DNA of 64,000 nucleotides from positions 1 through 64,000 of the forward strand of contig NZ_LAJC01000023.1 in assembly GCF_000981225.1 (NCBI RefSeq). Direction: 5' to 3'. Below, in pieces: positions 39,976 through 48,468 of the stretch. Source of the stretch: Allosalinactinospora lopnorensis (GTDB lineage: Bacteria > Actinomycetota > Actinomycetes > Streptosporangiales > Streptosporangiaceae). The notes beneath the pieces are model-generated. The model was not told where the DNA came from, searched no databases, and saw nothing but the letters and a program-made list of their open reading frames with translations. The first letter of the stretch is position 1; every line of letters starts with the position of its first letter. A program made the translations under genes and the position numbers.

Positions 39976-40707
39976 ATGTCGAACCTGGAGTTCGCTCCAC
40001 CCAAATACGCGCAGATCATCAAAGCGATCCAAGAGCGTATCGAGGACGGCACCTACCCGGTAGGCGAAATCCTGCCCTCGGAGTCGCGCATGGTGCGTGA
40101 GTTCGGGGCCGGGCGCTCCACGGTGGTGCGGGCCTTGCAGATTCTGAGCCTGCAGGGCTGGATCGAACGCGAGCACGGGCGTGGCTCCTTCGTCAAAGGA
40201 GTGCCGGAGCGTTCGGCGGAGCGCTCGCAGGCGGGGGCCAGTGCCTTCGATGCCTCGGAGAACATCAAGGACGCCCGGATCACCCAGGCTGGGCGGTCCA
40301 CCGCTCCTAGGGCGATCGCCACCGCGTTGGGGTTGCCGGAGGAGTCCCCGGCGCTGCTGCGCCAGCGCCTCATCCTCTCCGAGGGAGAGCCCAGCGAACT
40401 GGTCTCGCTGTGGTTTCCCCTCGATGTGGCCGCCGGGACCGACTTGGCAGAAGAGCAGCTCATCAGCATCGGGGTCAAGGAACACCTGCAGGCGGTCAAG
40501 CAGATCCGCCCGGCCCGCATCAGTGAGCACCTTTCCTCGCGCCTGGCCACCGAGCAGGAGCGCAAGCTGCTCCAACTGCAGGAGACGACCCCGGTGCTGG
40601 GCATCCTCGCCCGTGTACTCGATGGTTCTGACACCGTGATCGCGGTGGCTGATGTGGTGCTGCCCGGGGACCTGCACGAACTCGAAGACAGCTACCCCGC
40701 CTCCTGA
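39976..40707 (+). CDS. GntR-family regulator, KorSA-like, with UTRA domain
   Basis: A 243-residue repressor. The winged helix occupies residues 5-72 (KYAQIIKAIQERIEDGTYPV, LPSESRMVREFGAGRSTVVR). A UTRA ligand domain follows (residues 95-235, ending VIAVADVVLPGDLHEL). KorSA of pSAM2 is a GntR protein that silences pra and so keeps the element integrated. The same position here, directly before the Pra-like gene, supports that role. Similar TTGATC/GAGTA elements lie before its own start (about 39936) and before pra. Confidence 0.8.
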   Translation: MSNLEFAPPKYAQIIKAIQERIEDGTYPVGEILPSESRMVREFGAGRSTVVRALQILSLQGWIEREHGRGSFVKGVPERSAERSQAGASAFDASENIKDARITQAGRSTAPRAIATALGLPEESPALLRQRLILSEGEPSELVSLWFPLDVAAGTDLAEEQLISIGVKEHLQAVKQIRPARISEHLSSRLATEQERKLLQLQETTPVLGILARVLDGSDTVIAVADVVLPGDLHELEDSYPAS

Positions 40708-40772
40708 GGCCGCCCCGAAATCCCCCGGCTCGCCCGCTTGTGTGAACGAGTCGAGTCGGGTATTTTACAGAC

Positions 40773-40788
40773 ACTCGTTTGATCGAGT
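40773..40788. promoter_or_regulatory. ACTCG-N6-CGAGT palindrome, probable KorSA-type operator
   Basis: A 5-bp inverted repeat around TTTGAT lies 32 bp before the Pra-like start codon, and a related TTGATC...GAGTA sequence lies before the GntR gene. A GntR repressor acting on itself and on pra would need just such a pair. Confidence 0.4.
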
Positions 40789-40819
40789 AGTTGAGCACTT
40801 ATCGAAGAAGGAGTGTGTG

Positions 40820-41242
40820 ATGGCGATTCAGGGTGCGTTGCCGGTGGAGTTCGGCACGGTGTTCCCACACGGGGCCTACGCCCTTGGGGTGGAGGCGATC
40901 ACCGATTTTGAGACCAAGCGGCCCCAGACCGACAAGGAGTCCGGGTTGCCGTTGTGGGCGGTCGACGTGATCGACGCCGATCCCGAAGCCCGCGGTAAGG
41001 CCAAGAGCGTGAAGGTCAAGGTGGCCGCTGAGGTCTGCCCCACCCTGCCCGATGAGGTGCCGGGCCTGCCGTTTCGCCCGATCGAGTTCGAGTCCATGTC
41101 GGTGATGCCCTATGTCGATGACAACGGGCGCCGCCCGAGGGTGGCCTACTCGCTGCGGGCTCGGGGCGTGAAGACCCCCGGCGGGGGCGGTTCGCGCAAG
41201 GCCGCGGTTGCCGCATCCGGTGCGGCCAAGGACGGTGCCTGA
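40820..41242 (+). CDS. Replication/integration/excision activator, Pra-like
   Basis: A 140-residue protein. The N-terminus (ALPVEFGTVFPHGAYALGVE, then ESGLPLWAVDVIDADPEAR) fits the AICE family that includes Pra of pSAM2, the activator of the rep-xis-int genes. The C-terminal tail is Gly/Ala/Lys-rich and probably disordered. AAGAAGGAG gives a strong ribosome site for the ATG at 40820. It overlaps the next gene at TGATG. Confidence 0.72.
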   Translation: MAIQGALPVEFGTVFPHGAYALGVEAITDFETKRPQTDKESGLPLWAVDVIDADPEARGKAKSVKVKVAAEVCPTLPDEVPGLPFRPIEFESMSVMPYVDDNGRRPRVAYSLRARGVKTPGGGGSRKAAVAASGAAKDGA

Positions 41243-41544
41243 TGGGTGGGCGCTGGACGGCTGCGGCTCCGGGCGGGCCGGAGGCCTCGCGGGCATCGCT
41301 GGGCCTGCGTGTCGGCTCCGATGCGGCGGTCTACTGCCACACCTACGCCGACAGCAAGCCGATTCTGGCCCTGGCCTCGCGCGGGATCTATGTATCGGTG
41401 ACCTGCCGCGACCACGACGGCGCGGTGACACCGGAGGATCTGGCGTTCGCCGGTGAGCTGGCCTCTCAGGCGAAGCACTTCCTGGCCGCGCTGGAAGAGC
41501 TGCACGCGCGCACCGTCGCCGACGCAGATACCGGCACGGCCTGA
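41242..41544 (+). CDS. Hypothetical AICE protein between pra and tra
   Basis: A 100-residue protein with a compact beta-rich core (SLGLRVGSDAAVYCHTYADS, ALASRGIYVSVTCRD) followed by a helix (FAGELASQAKHFLAALEELH). It is coupled to the Pra-like gene by overlap. Similar short genes occupy this slot in other AICEs; the function is not known. Confidence 0.65.
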   Translation: MGGRWTAAAPGGPEASRASLGLRVGSDAAVYCHTYADSKPILALASRGIYVSVTCRDHDGAVTPEDLAFAGELASQAKHFLAALEELHARTVADADTGTA

Positions 41545-41643
41545 CCGACTGACAGGCGGGGCGGCCATTGGTGTTGGCGCACCTGGCCGCCCCTTACCCC
41601 CTCCCCGATCCCTCACAGACCTTGGAAGAGGTGTGTTCAGCTT

Positions 41644-43081
41644 ATGTGGCGTGACAGGAACGCCGGGGCCACTCAGGTGCAGCCCACCACTCCGGTTCCG
41701 GCCCAAGCCTTCCGCTTCACCACCCCGGTTGTCGAAACACCGGGCATCTTCATCCTCACCCGCTGGGTGTACCGGCTGCTGCGGCTGGCGGTGCTGCTGC
41801 CGGTCCGATTCCCCGTCGCGGTGGCGAGTGCGGCCGTCTTCGCGGCGGTGGCTCACTACCTGGGATGGCTCCCGCTCGCCCTCGTCGCCACGCTGACCGG
41901 TGCGGGACTGGCGGGCTGGCGGTGGCGCTGGCCGAACACGTTCCGGTCCCTGGTGGTGCTGCGGGCGTTGGCCGCCTGGCGCTGGGTGTTCAACTACCGC
42001 CGGCACTGGCAACCCGTGCTGGTGGTGGCCGGGCTGGCCGAGTCCTACCAGGAACGCCAATACCTGCCCCAGATCAAAAAGGTCACCTGCACCGAGTGGG
42101 CCGACCGGGTCCGCGTCAAGCTGGTGGCCGGAACCGCCCCGGCCGACTTCGAAAACCGGGTCACCGAGCTGGCGCACGGCTTCGCCGCTCCCTCCTGCCG
42201 GGTCACCGTGCTCGGTCCACGAGACGTGGTGTTGGAGTTCCCCCGCCGCGATCTGCTCGCCGACCCCCTCGACGCACTCCCCGTACCTGAGCAGGTGGAT
42301 CTGACGGCGCTGCCGATGGGGTTGCGCGAAGACGGCCAGACCTGGCACATGCGCCTGCACGGCACCCATGTGCTGACCGTGGGGGTTACCGGGGCCGGGA
42401 AGGGCTCGGTGATCTGGTCGGCGATTCGTGCGATGCTCCCGGCTCTGGCTGATGGTACGGCGCAGGTGTGGGCGATCGATCCGAAACGCATGGAGCTGTC
42501 CTACGGACGTTCCCTGTTCGCTCGCTACGCCGATACCGCTGAAGCGACTGTGGCTCTGCTCGAAACCGCTGTAGAGGAGATGCAGGAGCGGGCCGCGCGC
42601 TACGCCGGGAAGCAGCGCACGCACGTGCCCACGACGGATGACCCGTTCGTGGCGGTGGTGCTTGACGAGGTGGCCTTCCTGACCGCCTACCACCCGGATC
42701 GCGAGATCCGCCGCCGCGCGGAGAACGCCATCGCCACGCTGACCTCGCAAGGGCGTTCGGTCGGGTTCTCCGTCTTGGCGGCGTTGCAGGATCCGCGCAA
42801 GGAGGTGATGAACCTGCGCAACCTCTTCCCGGACAAGGTGGCCTTGCGCCTGGATGAGGCTTCCCAGGTGGACATGGTGCTCGGCGAGGATGCGCGTGAT
42901 CGCGGCGCCAACGCCCACCTGATCGCCCCTGAGGTTCCCGGTGTGGCGTTCGTGCGCCTGGAGGGATCCCCGGCCGGTGCGGGTGCGCGCCGCCTACGTC
43001 GCCGATGGCGACATCGAGGCGATGGCAGGCGAGTACGGGGCTCCTCGCTTGCGGCCGGTGTCGGGGGAGGGGGTCGCCTGA
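41644..43081 (+). CDS. FtsK/SpoIIIE-type DNA translocase, Tra (one frameshift)
   Basis: Moves double-stranded DNA between mycelial cells; AICEs need only this one transfer ATPase. Two membrane segments lie near residues 37-90 (VASAAVFAAVAHYLGWLPLA). The Walker A motif is GVTGAGKGS and Walker B AVVLDEVAFL. One base is missing near 42972-42976; the repaired end reads PVRVRAAYVADGDIEAMAGE and stops at 43081. Without repair the frame fuses to the next gene into an artificial 1035-residue protein. Its stop overlaps the start of the rep gene (TGATG). Confidence 0.85.
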
Positions 43082-44751
43082 TGCCTACTCCTACGGGGAA
43101 GAGCACGCGGGCTGAGCGCATGGCGCAACCCTTGGCGCGTGAGGTCGCCGAACAGGTGGCTGCCGACAAGGGGGTGTGCATTCGCCCGGTCTCGCTGCGG
43201 CGCATTGATACCGCTACCGGGGCCTCCGAAATCGTGGATGTGCCGTGCGGCTCGACGCTCGAATCGCGGTGTCCGGCCTGCGCCAAGCGCAAGCGCTCGA
43301 TCCGGCGCAGCCAATGCGAAGAGGGCTGGCACCTGGCCGAAGAACCGGTCACCGAACCGGACGAGCCCTCCGAGGTGCAACGCTCCTGGGTGGAACAACG
43401 CGCCATGGTCACCGCCCAACGCGACCGGCTGGCCGAATCCGGTGCCGCTGAGCCTGACCAGCTCGCGGCGCTGGATGCGGCGATTGCGGATCTGGATGCG
43501 GAGATCTCGGCGTCGGGGCTGCGCGGCTCGGTGACTCCCTCCTCGTCCGGCTCGTCCAAGTCGCGTCGGGTGCGCTCGACCAAGCGGCGCCAGGATGCCC
43601 CGGATCTGCCCAAGCGGCCCATGGCCCGGCGCACCGTGGGCCGCGCCTTCGAGGACCCGGCCTCGGGCAAGACCTTCCGCCCCTCGCTGTTCGTAACCCT
43701 GACCCTGAACAGCTACGGGCGGGTGAAAAGCGACGGCACCCCGGTGGATCCCTCAACGTATGACTACCGCCGCGCGGCGCGGGATGCGCTGCACTTCTCC
43801 AAACTGGTGGACCGGTTCGTGCAGAATTTGCGGCGCGTGGCCGGCTTCGATGTCCAGTACTTCGCCAGTGTGGAGCCGCAACGCCGGCTGGCGCCGCACC
43901 TGCACATGGCGACGAGGGGCACCATTCCGCGCGCGGAGCTGCGCCAGATCGCGGCGGCGACCTATCACCAGGTGTGGTGGCCCAAGGCGGACGAGGTGGT
44001 CTATGAGGGGTCACACCTTCCCCTCTTTGATGAGGCGACCGGGAACTATGTGGACCCGGCAACCGGGGAAGTCCTGCCCACCTGGGATGAGGCCCTGGAC
44101 GCCCTCGACGCCGACCCGGACGCCGAACCCATGCACGTGGTGCGCTTCGGCTCCCAGGTCGACGCAAAGGGCGTGCTCGCCGGATCTGAGGATGCCGACC
44201 GCTGCATCCGGTACCTGGCGAAGTACCTGACCAAGGACATCGCCGAATGCCACGAGATCGAGACTGTGGCACAGGAACGCCACGTGGACCGGCTCACCGA
44301 AGCGCTGCGTTTCGAACCCTGCTCGCCCCGGTGCTCCAACTGGCTGCGCTACGGCATCCAACCCCAAGACCCCAAGGCCGGAATGCGGCCCGGATTCTGC
44401 CGCTCCAAAGCCCACAAACGCGAACACCTCGGCTACGCGGGCCGCCGCGTGCTGGTCTCGCGCAAGTGGTCCAACAAGACCCTCACCGACCACAAAGCCG
44501 ACCGGCTGACCTGGGTCCTCGAACAACTCGGCGTCGATCCCAACAGCGACGAGCAGGACCAGGGCGCCGCTGTCCCGTTGCGCGTTCCGTCCGGCAATGA
44601 AGTCTGGGAGCTGGCTCGCCCCACGGATCCCGACGTACCGCCGCGTGAGCAACGCCTACTGCGCGCGGTCGGTGAGGCCTTACAACGCCGCGCACAACTC
44701 GACTCCGCGCGGCAGGCAGAACTTTCGGCAACCGGGGAGAGGGCCGCGTGA
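43081..44751 (+). CDS. Replication initiator, RepSA-like (rolling circle)
   Basis: A 556-residue initiator. A cysteine cluster near residues 58-80 (CPACAKRKRSIRRSQC) may bind zinc. The catalytic part has FVTLTLNSYGRV, the metal-binding HUH-type APHLHMATRG and the Tyr motif CIRYLAKYLTKD, as in RepSA of pSAM2. It nicks the excised circle at its origin to start rolling-circle replication. The ATG at 43081 overlaps the tra stop, and its own stop overlaps xis (GTGA). Intact. Confidence 0.85.
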   Translation: MPTPTGKSTRAERMAQPLAREVAEQVAADKGVCIRPVSLRRIDTATGASEIVDVPCGSTLESRCPACAKRKRSIRRSQCEEGWHLAEEPVTEPDEPSEVQRSWVEQRAMVTAQRDRLAESGAAEPDQLAALDAAIADLDAEISASGLRGSVTPSSSGSSKSRRVRSTKRRQDAPDLPKRPMARRTVGRAFEDPASGKTFRPSLFVTLTLNSYGRVKSDGTPVDPSTYDYRRAARDALHFSKLVDRFVQNLRRVAGFDVQYFASVEPQRRLAPHLHMATRGTIPRAELRQIAAATYHQVWWPKADEVVYEGSHLPLFDEATGNYVDPATGEVLPTWDEALDALDADPDAEPMHVVRFGSQVDAKGVLAGSEDADRCIRYLAKYLTKDIAECHEIETVAQERHVDRLTEALRFEPCSPRCSNWLRYGIQPQDPKAGMRPGFCRSKAHKREHLGYAGRRVLVSRKWSNKTLTDHKADRLTWVLEQLGVDPNSDEQDQGAAVPLRVPSGNEVWELARPTDPDVPPREQRLLRAVGEALQRRAQLDSARQAELSATGERAA

Positions 44752-45173
44752 ACAGTACGACCGTTCCCAATCTGGCCTCGCGCCTGTGGTCGGTGGCAGA
44801 GACCGCCCGCTTCCTCGGCGTCCCGGCGAAGACGCTCTACCAGTGGCGCTACACCCGGACCGGTCCGCCCTCGCACCGCATCGGCCGCCACGTGCGCTAT
44901 GACCCGGCCGAAGTGCGCGCCTGGTCCGTAAGCAGCCCTGACCCCCACCCCCACGGAAAGGAAACCCCCGCATGGCTCGGGCCTGGATCTACGACCGGCA
45001 GAAGGACAAGAGCTACCGCGACGCGGTCACCAAAGCCAAGCAGGCCAAACGCACTCCTCCCGGTCGTTGGCTGGTGCGCTACTACGATCCCGCCGGAAAG
45101 CTCAAAAGCGCCGGCACGTTCAAGAAGAAACCCGACGCTGAACAGCGCCAAACCGAGATCGAGAACAGCCTGA
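44748..45173 (+). CDS. xis: Excisionase (Xis), MerR-type helix-turn-helix
   Basis: DNA-bending accessory protein for excision. Residues 12-62 form the domain: RLWSVAETARFLGVPAKTLY, then QWRYTRTGPPSHRIGRHVRY and DPAEVRAW. From there the open frame runs on to 45173, 200 bases inside the integrase gene, as low-complexity sequence. One extra base after the Trp codon near 44922 would give VRKQP and a stop at 44941, the usual length of about 65. So the true end is probably 44941 and the tail an artefact of a missing base. Starts at a GTG that overlaps the rep stop. Confidence 0.75.
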   Translation: MNSTTVPNLASRLWSVAETARFLGVPAKTLYQWRYTRTGPPSHRIGRHVRYDPAEVRAWSVSSPDPHPHGKETPAWLGPGSTTGRRTRATATRSPKPSRPNALLPVVGWCATTIPPESSKAPARSRRNPTLNSAKPRSRTA

Positions 45174-46201
45174 ACGAAGGCTCCTATCGGGATCCGGCGG
45201 CAGCGAAGATCACGTTCGGAGAGATGGCCGAGAAGTGGTTGGCCGCCCGGACCGACATCAGGCGCTCGACCTGGTGGAAGTACCGGAACCTGCTGGACAC
45301 GCACGTCCTTCCTCGGTGGGCAGACCTGCCGCTCAGTGCTATTCACGCCGAGGACATCGCGGTGTGGGTCGCCGAGCTGCAGAAGTCGCGTGAAGAAGGC
45401 GGGAGTGGGCTGGGAGCCTCGCAAACCAGGAACGCGCATGCTGTGCTGTCGATGGTGCTGGGGTGGTGCGTGCCGCGCCGGATCCCGGTCAATCCCGCGA
45501 AAGGCGTCCCGCTTCCCAAGTCGAGTGAGGCCGAACACGTTTACCTGACCTATGAGCAGGTGGAAGCGCTGGCGGATGCGGCGGCGGGACTGCGCACGAA
45601 GTACAACCAGAGGTCGGCGGCTTCGGCAGTGAACCGCGCCCTTGTCTTGCTGCTGGCCTACACAGGCCTGCGCTGGGGTGAGGCGGCGGCGCTGCGCGTT
45701 GGCAAGGTTGATCTGGTCAAGCGCCGGATCCGGGTCACGGTCGCCTTCGCCGAGGTCGAGGGGAAGCTTGTGGAGCAGCCGCCGAAGACGGGAAAGAGCC
45801 GGACCGTTCCCGTACCGGCTTCGCTGGTGGCCGAGCTGAATCCGCTGGTCGAGGGGCGCCCGGAGGATGCGTTGGTGTTCACCACGGCGCGCGGAAAGCC
45901 GCTGCGTGCGCGCAACTGGCGTCCCCGGGAGTTCAACAATGCCCTCAAGCCCGCTGGACTCAGTGGGCTCGGGCTGACCCCGCATAAGCTGCGGCACACG
46001 GCGGCGTCGTTGGCGATCGCGGCCGGGGCGGATGTGAAGGTGGTGCAGGCGATGCTCGGCCACGCAACGGCGACCATGACCCTCGACCGCTACGGGCACC
46101 TGTGGCCGGACCGGCTCGACGAGGTCGCCGACGTGATGGACGCGCGCCGCATCGAGGCACTGAGCAAGGTGGGAAGTGAAACACAAAACGGCTGCCCCTG
46201 A
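44972..46201 (+). CDS. int: Tyrosine integrase of the AICE
   Basis: Site-specific recombinase that integrates and excises the element at tRNA-Leu. It has 409 residues. The N-terminal arm-binding region (KDKSYRDAVTKAKQAKRTP) is followed by the SAM-like core-binding domain (residues 80-160). The catalytic domain has Arg in AYTGLRWGEAAAL, the box PHKLRHTAAS, and the GHATATMTLDRYGHL segment with the nucleophilic Tyr. AAAGGA lies at good distance from the ATG. The stop is 91 bases from attR, the expected place. Confidence 0.93.
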   Translation: MARAWIYDRQKDKSYRDAVTKAKQAKRTPPGRWLVRYYDPAGKLKSAGTFKKKPDAEQRQTEIENSLNEGSYRDPAAAKITFGEMAEKWLAARTDIRRSTWWKYRNLLDTHVLPRWADLPLSAIHAEDIAVWVAELQKSREEGGSGLGASQTRNAHAVLSMVLGWCVPRRIPVNPAKGVPLPKSSEAEHVYLTYEQVEALADAAAGLRTKYNQRSAASAVNRALVLLLAYTGLRWGEAAALRVGKVDLVKRRIRVTVAFAEVEGKLVEQPPKTGKSRTVPVPASLVAELNPLVEGRPEDALVFTTARGKPLRARNWRPREFNNALKPAGLSGLGLTPHKLRHTAASLAIAAGADVKVVQAMLGHATATMTLDRYGHLWPDRLDEVADVMDARRIEALSKVGSETQNGCP

Positions 46202-46289
46202 GCATGTGCACCATATGTGCAACGCTCCGAAACGGCCGCCTATCGCGATCCCGGTAGCAGCTCTCTGACCTGCTGCGTAACCGGCTCCC

Positions 46290-46377
46290 TGGTGTCCGAG
46301 GGGGGACTTGAACCCCCATGCCCTTAACGGGCACTAGCACCTCAAGCTAGCGCGTCTACCTATTCCGCCACCCGGAC
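46290..46377 (-). tRNA. tRNA-Leu (GAG)
   Basis: Read on the minus strand, the acceptor strands GTCCGGG and CTCGGAC pair, the anticodon loop is CTTGAGG (anticodon GAG), there is a long variable arm typical of leucine tRNA, a T-loop GTTCAAG, and an encoded CCA end at 46290-46292. It is intact and is the target of the AICE, whose attR covers its 3' 37 bases less CCA. Confidence 0.95.
46292..46328. repeat. Right attachment site (attR) of the AICE
   Basis: Identical over 37 bp to 34209-34245. It forms the 3' end of the functional tRNA-Leu gene, so integration keeps the tRNA whole. Confidence 0.9.
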
Positions 46378-46527
46378 CTGAGTGTCAGGCGCTGCCGCGC
46401 CGGACAAGGTCAACCATAGCAAAGCTCACGAGGTGCGGCGTACACGTTTCTCGGGGGGCAGCATCATGGGATGGTCGGTGGGGGACGAGACGCCCCCCGC
46501 GAGGGTCGAGAGGAGCTGGCGTAGGTC

Positions 46528-47849
46528 ATGGCGGATGCGAAGGAGACGTTGGGCCCGGCCGAGGCCGAGGTCGTGGACCTGTGCCGGGAGCTCATCGCCA
46601 TCGATACCTCGAACTACGGGGACCACTCCGGTCCGGGGGAGCGGGCGGCCGCGGAGTACGTGGCGGGCAAGCTGGACGAGGTCGGGCTGGAGACCGCGGT
46701 TTATGAGTCGCATCCGGGCCGGAGCAGCGTGGTCTCCCGTATCGCCGGGGCCGACCCCGGCCGTCCGCCGCTGCTGATCCACGGCCACCTGGACGTCGTT
46801 CCCGCCGACGCGGCCGACTGGACGCACCACCCGTTCTCCGGGGAGATCGCCGACGGGTGCGTCTGGGGGCGCGGCGCCATCGACATGAAGGACATGGACG
46901 CCATGGTGCTCGCCGTCGTCCGGCAGCGCATGCGCGAGGGGCGCACCCCGCCGCGCGACATCGTCCTGGCGTTCCTGGCCGACGAGGAGGCGGGCGGGTC
47001 CTGGGGCGCCCGGTGGCTGGTGGACCGGCACCCCGAGCTGTTCGCCGACTGCGCCGAGGCGATCAGCGAGGTGGGCGGGTTCAGCTTCACCGTCGACGAC
47101 CAGCGGCGCCTCTACCTGATCGAGACGGCCGAGAAGGGCATCGCCTGGATGAGGCTGCGCGCCCGGGGGACCGCCGGGCACGGTCGATGGTCAACGACGA
47201 CAACGCTGTCACCGAGCTCGCCGAAGCCGTCGCGCGCCTGGGGCGGCACGAGTTCCCCGTCCGGCTGACGAAGACCGTCCGGATCTTCCTGGAGGAGGTC
47301 TGCGAGGCGTTCGGCATCGAGTTCGACGAGAACGACCCCGAGTCGACCGTCGCCCGGCTCGGCCCGGTCGCCAGCATGGTCGGTGCCACTCTCCGCCACA
47401 CGCTCAACCCGACCGTTCTGGGTGGCGGCTACAAGGCGAACGTCATTCCCGGAGCGGCCGAGGCCCAGGTGGACGGCAGGTTCCTGCCCGGGATGGAGGA
47501 GGAGTACTTCGCCGAGATCGACCGGCTCCTCGGGCCGAAGGTCACCCGGGAGTTCATCCACCACCTGCCCGCTGTCGAAACGGACTTCGAGGGCGGGATC
47601 GTCGGTGCGATGGCCGATTCGCTGCGCGCCGAGGACCCCGGGGCGCACGCCGTCCCCTACTGCCTTTCCGGTGGAACCGACGCGAAGAGCTTCCAGCGGC
47701 TGGGGATACGCAACTACGGGTTCGCCCCGCTCAAGCTGCCTCCGGAGCTCGACTTCGCGGGAATGTTCCACGGGGTCGACGAGCGCGTGCCGGTGGAGGG
47801 GCTCCGGTTCGGGGTCCGGGTTCTGGACCGTTTCATCGACCTGGCCTGA
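46528..47849 (+). CDS. M20/M25/M40-family metallopeptidase (one frameshift)
   Basis: Zinc-dependent cytoplasmic dipeptidase or amidohydrolase. The metal ligands lie in LLIHGHLDVVPAD, WGRGAIDMKDMDA and LADEEAGGSWGARW. The dimerisation domain follows GTAGHG. One base is missing at about 47182, so that the second half (SMVNDDNAVTELAEAVARLG to the end) lies in the next frame. The repaired protein of about 440 residues has normal length. It is convergent with a DUF5703 gene, a pair I recall as usual in actinomycetes. Confidence 0.88.
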
Positions 47850-48027
47850 GCGGGGACGCGCGCCTTCGCCCCGGTGGCGGAGGGCCCTCCTGGAATAATC
47901 GGGGCGACCCGCCGTTTGCTATTGGGGAAGACGGGGCGGTGCGACGGCGCACCGCTCCCCACCCCCGACCCTCGTGACCGGATACGGGGAGTCCAGGTGC
48001 GCGCCACCTAGAGTGAGGTGACTGAAC

Positions 48028-48213
48028 TCACATTGTGCGTACCTGCCGGATGATTTTTCGGCGCAGAGTAATACGGCGGCTTCCGTTGGGATATAACCGC
48101 ACGCGTGCGAGTTCCCATCTCCCGTACTCCGCGTGCTCTGTCAGGGCCTGGCGCGTGGCGCTGCGCGACGTGCCGCGCGGGAAGCGAAGTTCCCGGTATT
48201 CGTATTCAAGCAT
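48028..48213 (-). CDS. DUF5703 family protein
   Basis: A 61-residue basic protein: MLEYEYRELRFPRGTSRSAT, ALTEHAEYGRWELARVRLYP, then a very basic RRKIIRQVRT end. This pattern is that of the actinobacterial DUF5703 family, of unknown function. The ATG at 48213 gives the usual family start; the open frame extends further upstream without similarity. Confidence 0.75.
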   Translation of the reverse strand: MLEYEYRELRFPRGTSRSATRQALTEHAEYGRWELARVRLYPNGSRRITLRRKIIRQVRTM

Positions 48214-48468
48214 TGCGCTTATTCTGCGTCTGCCGGCCGGGTTCGTGCCATAGCGTGCGAGCACAACGGTTAACGGGATGCCGCTTCCTGGGAACCCTGA
48301 GGACAGCGACAAGGCCAGCGCCGTAGGTACGCCCCGCAGCGGTCGGTCCCGGCGCGGGAAAGCGGAGTCCCCGGGGTTCGGTTACCGTCAGTTGTTGGGG
48401 GTCCGATGGTTCGCGGTCCGGCCGACCGGGCCGCACAGACAGCGCAAAGCTAGACGTAGGGGAAGAGC

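Larger units (their letters stand above)
34209..46328. mobile_element. Actinomycete integrative conjugative element (AICE), pSAM2-like
   Basis: About 12.1 kb bounded by identical 37-bp repeats, in the 3' end of a tRNA-Leu(GAG) gene. At its right end stands a tyrosine integrase next to the intact tRNA. The core order GntR regulator, Pra-like activator, small protein, FtsK-type Tra, RepSA-like replication initiator, Xis, Int matches the pSAM2 plan. Cargo on the left is a DUF4365 protein, a HAD phosphatase with a small partner and an XRE-TPR regulator. The only visible lesions are single missing bases in tra and possibly xis. Confidence 0.88.

Noticed and set aside
41644-44751. A 1035-residue FtsK-RepSA fusion protein
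   Set aside because: The junction reads as arginine-rich noise. The true end of the translocase is visible in the +1 frame and overlaps the rep start codon, so the fusion results from a missing base near 42974.
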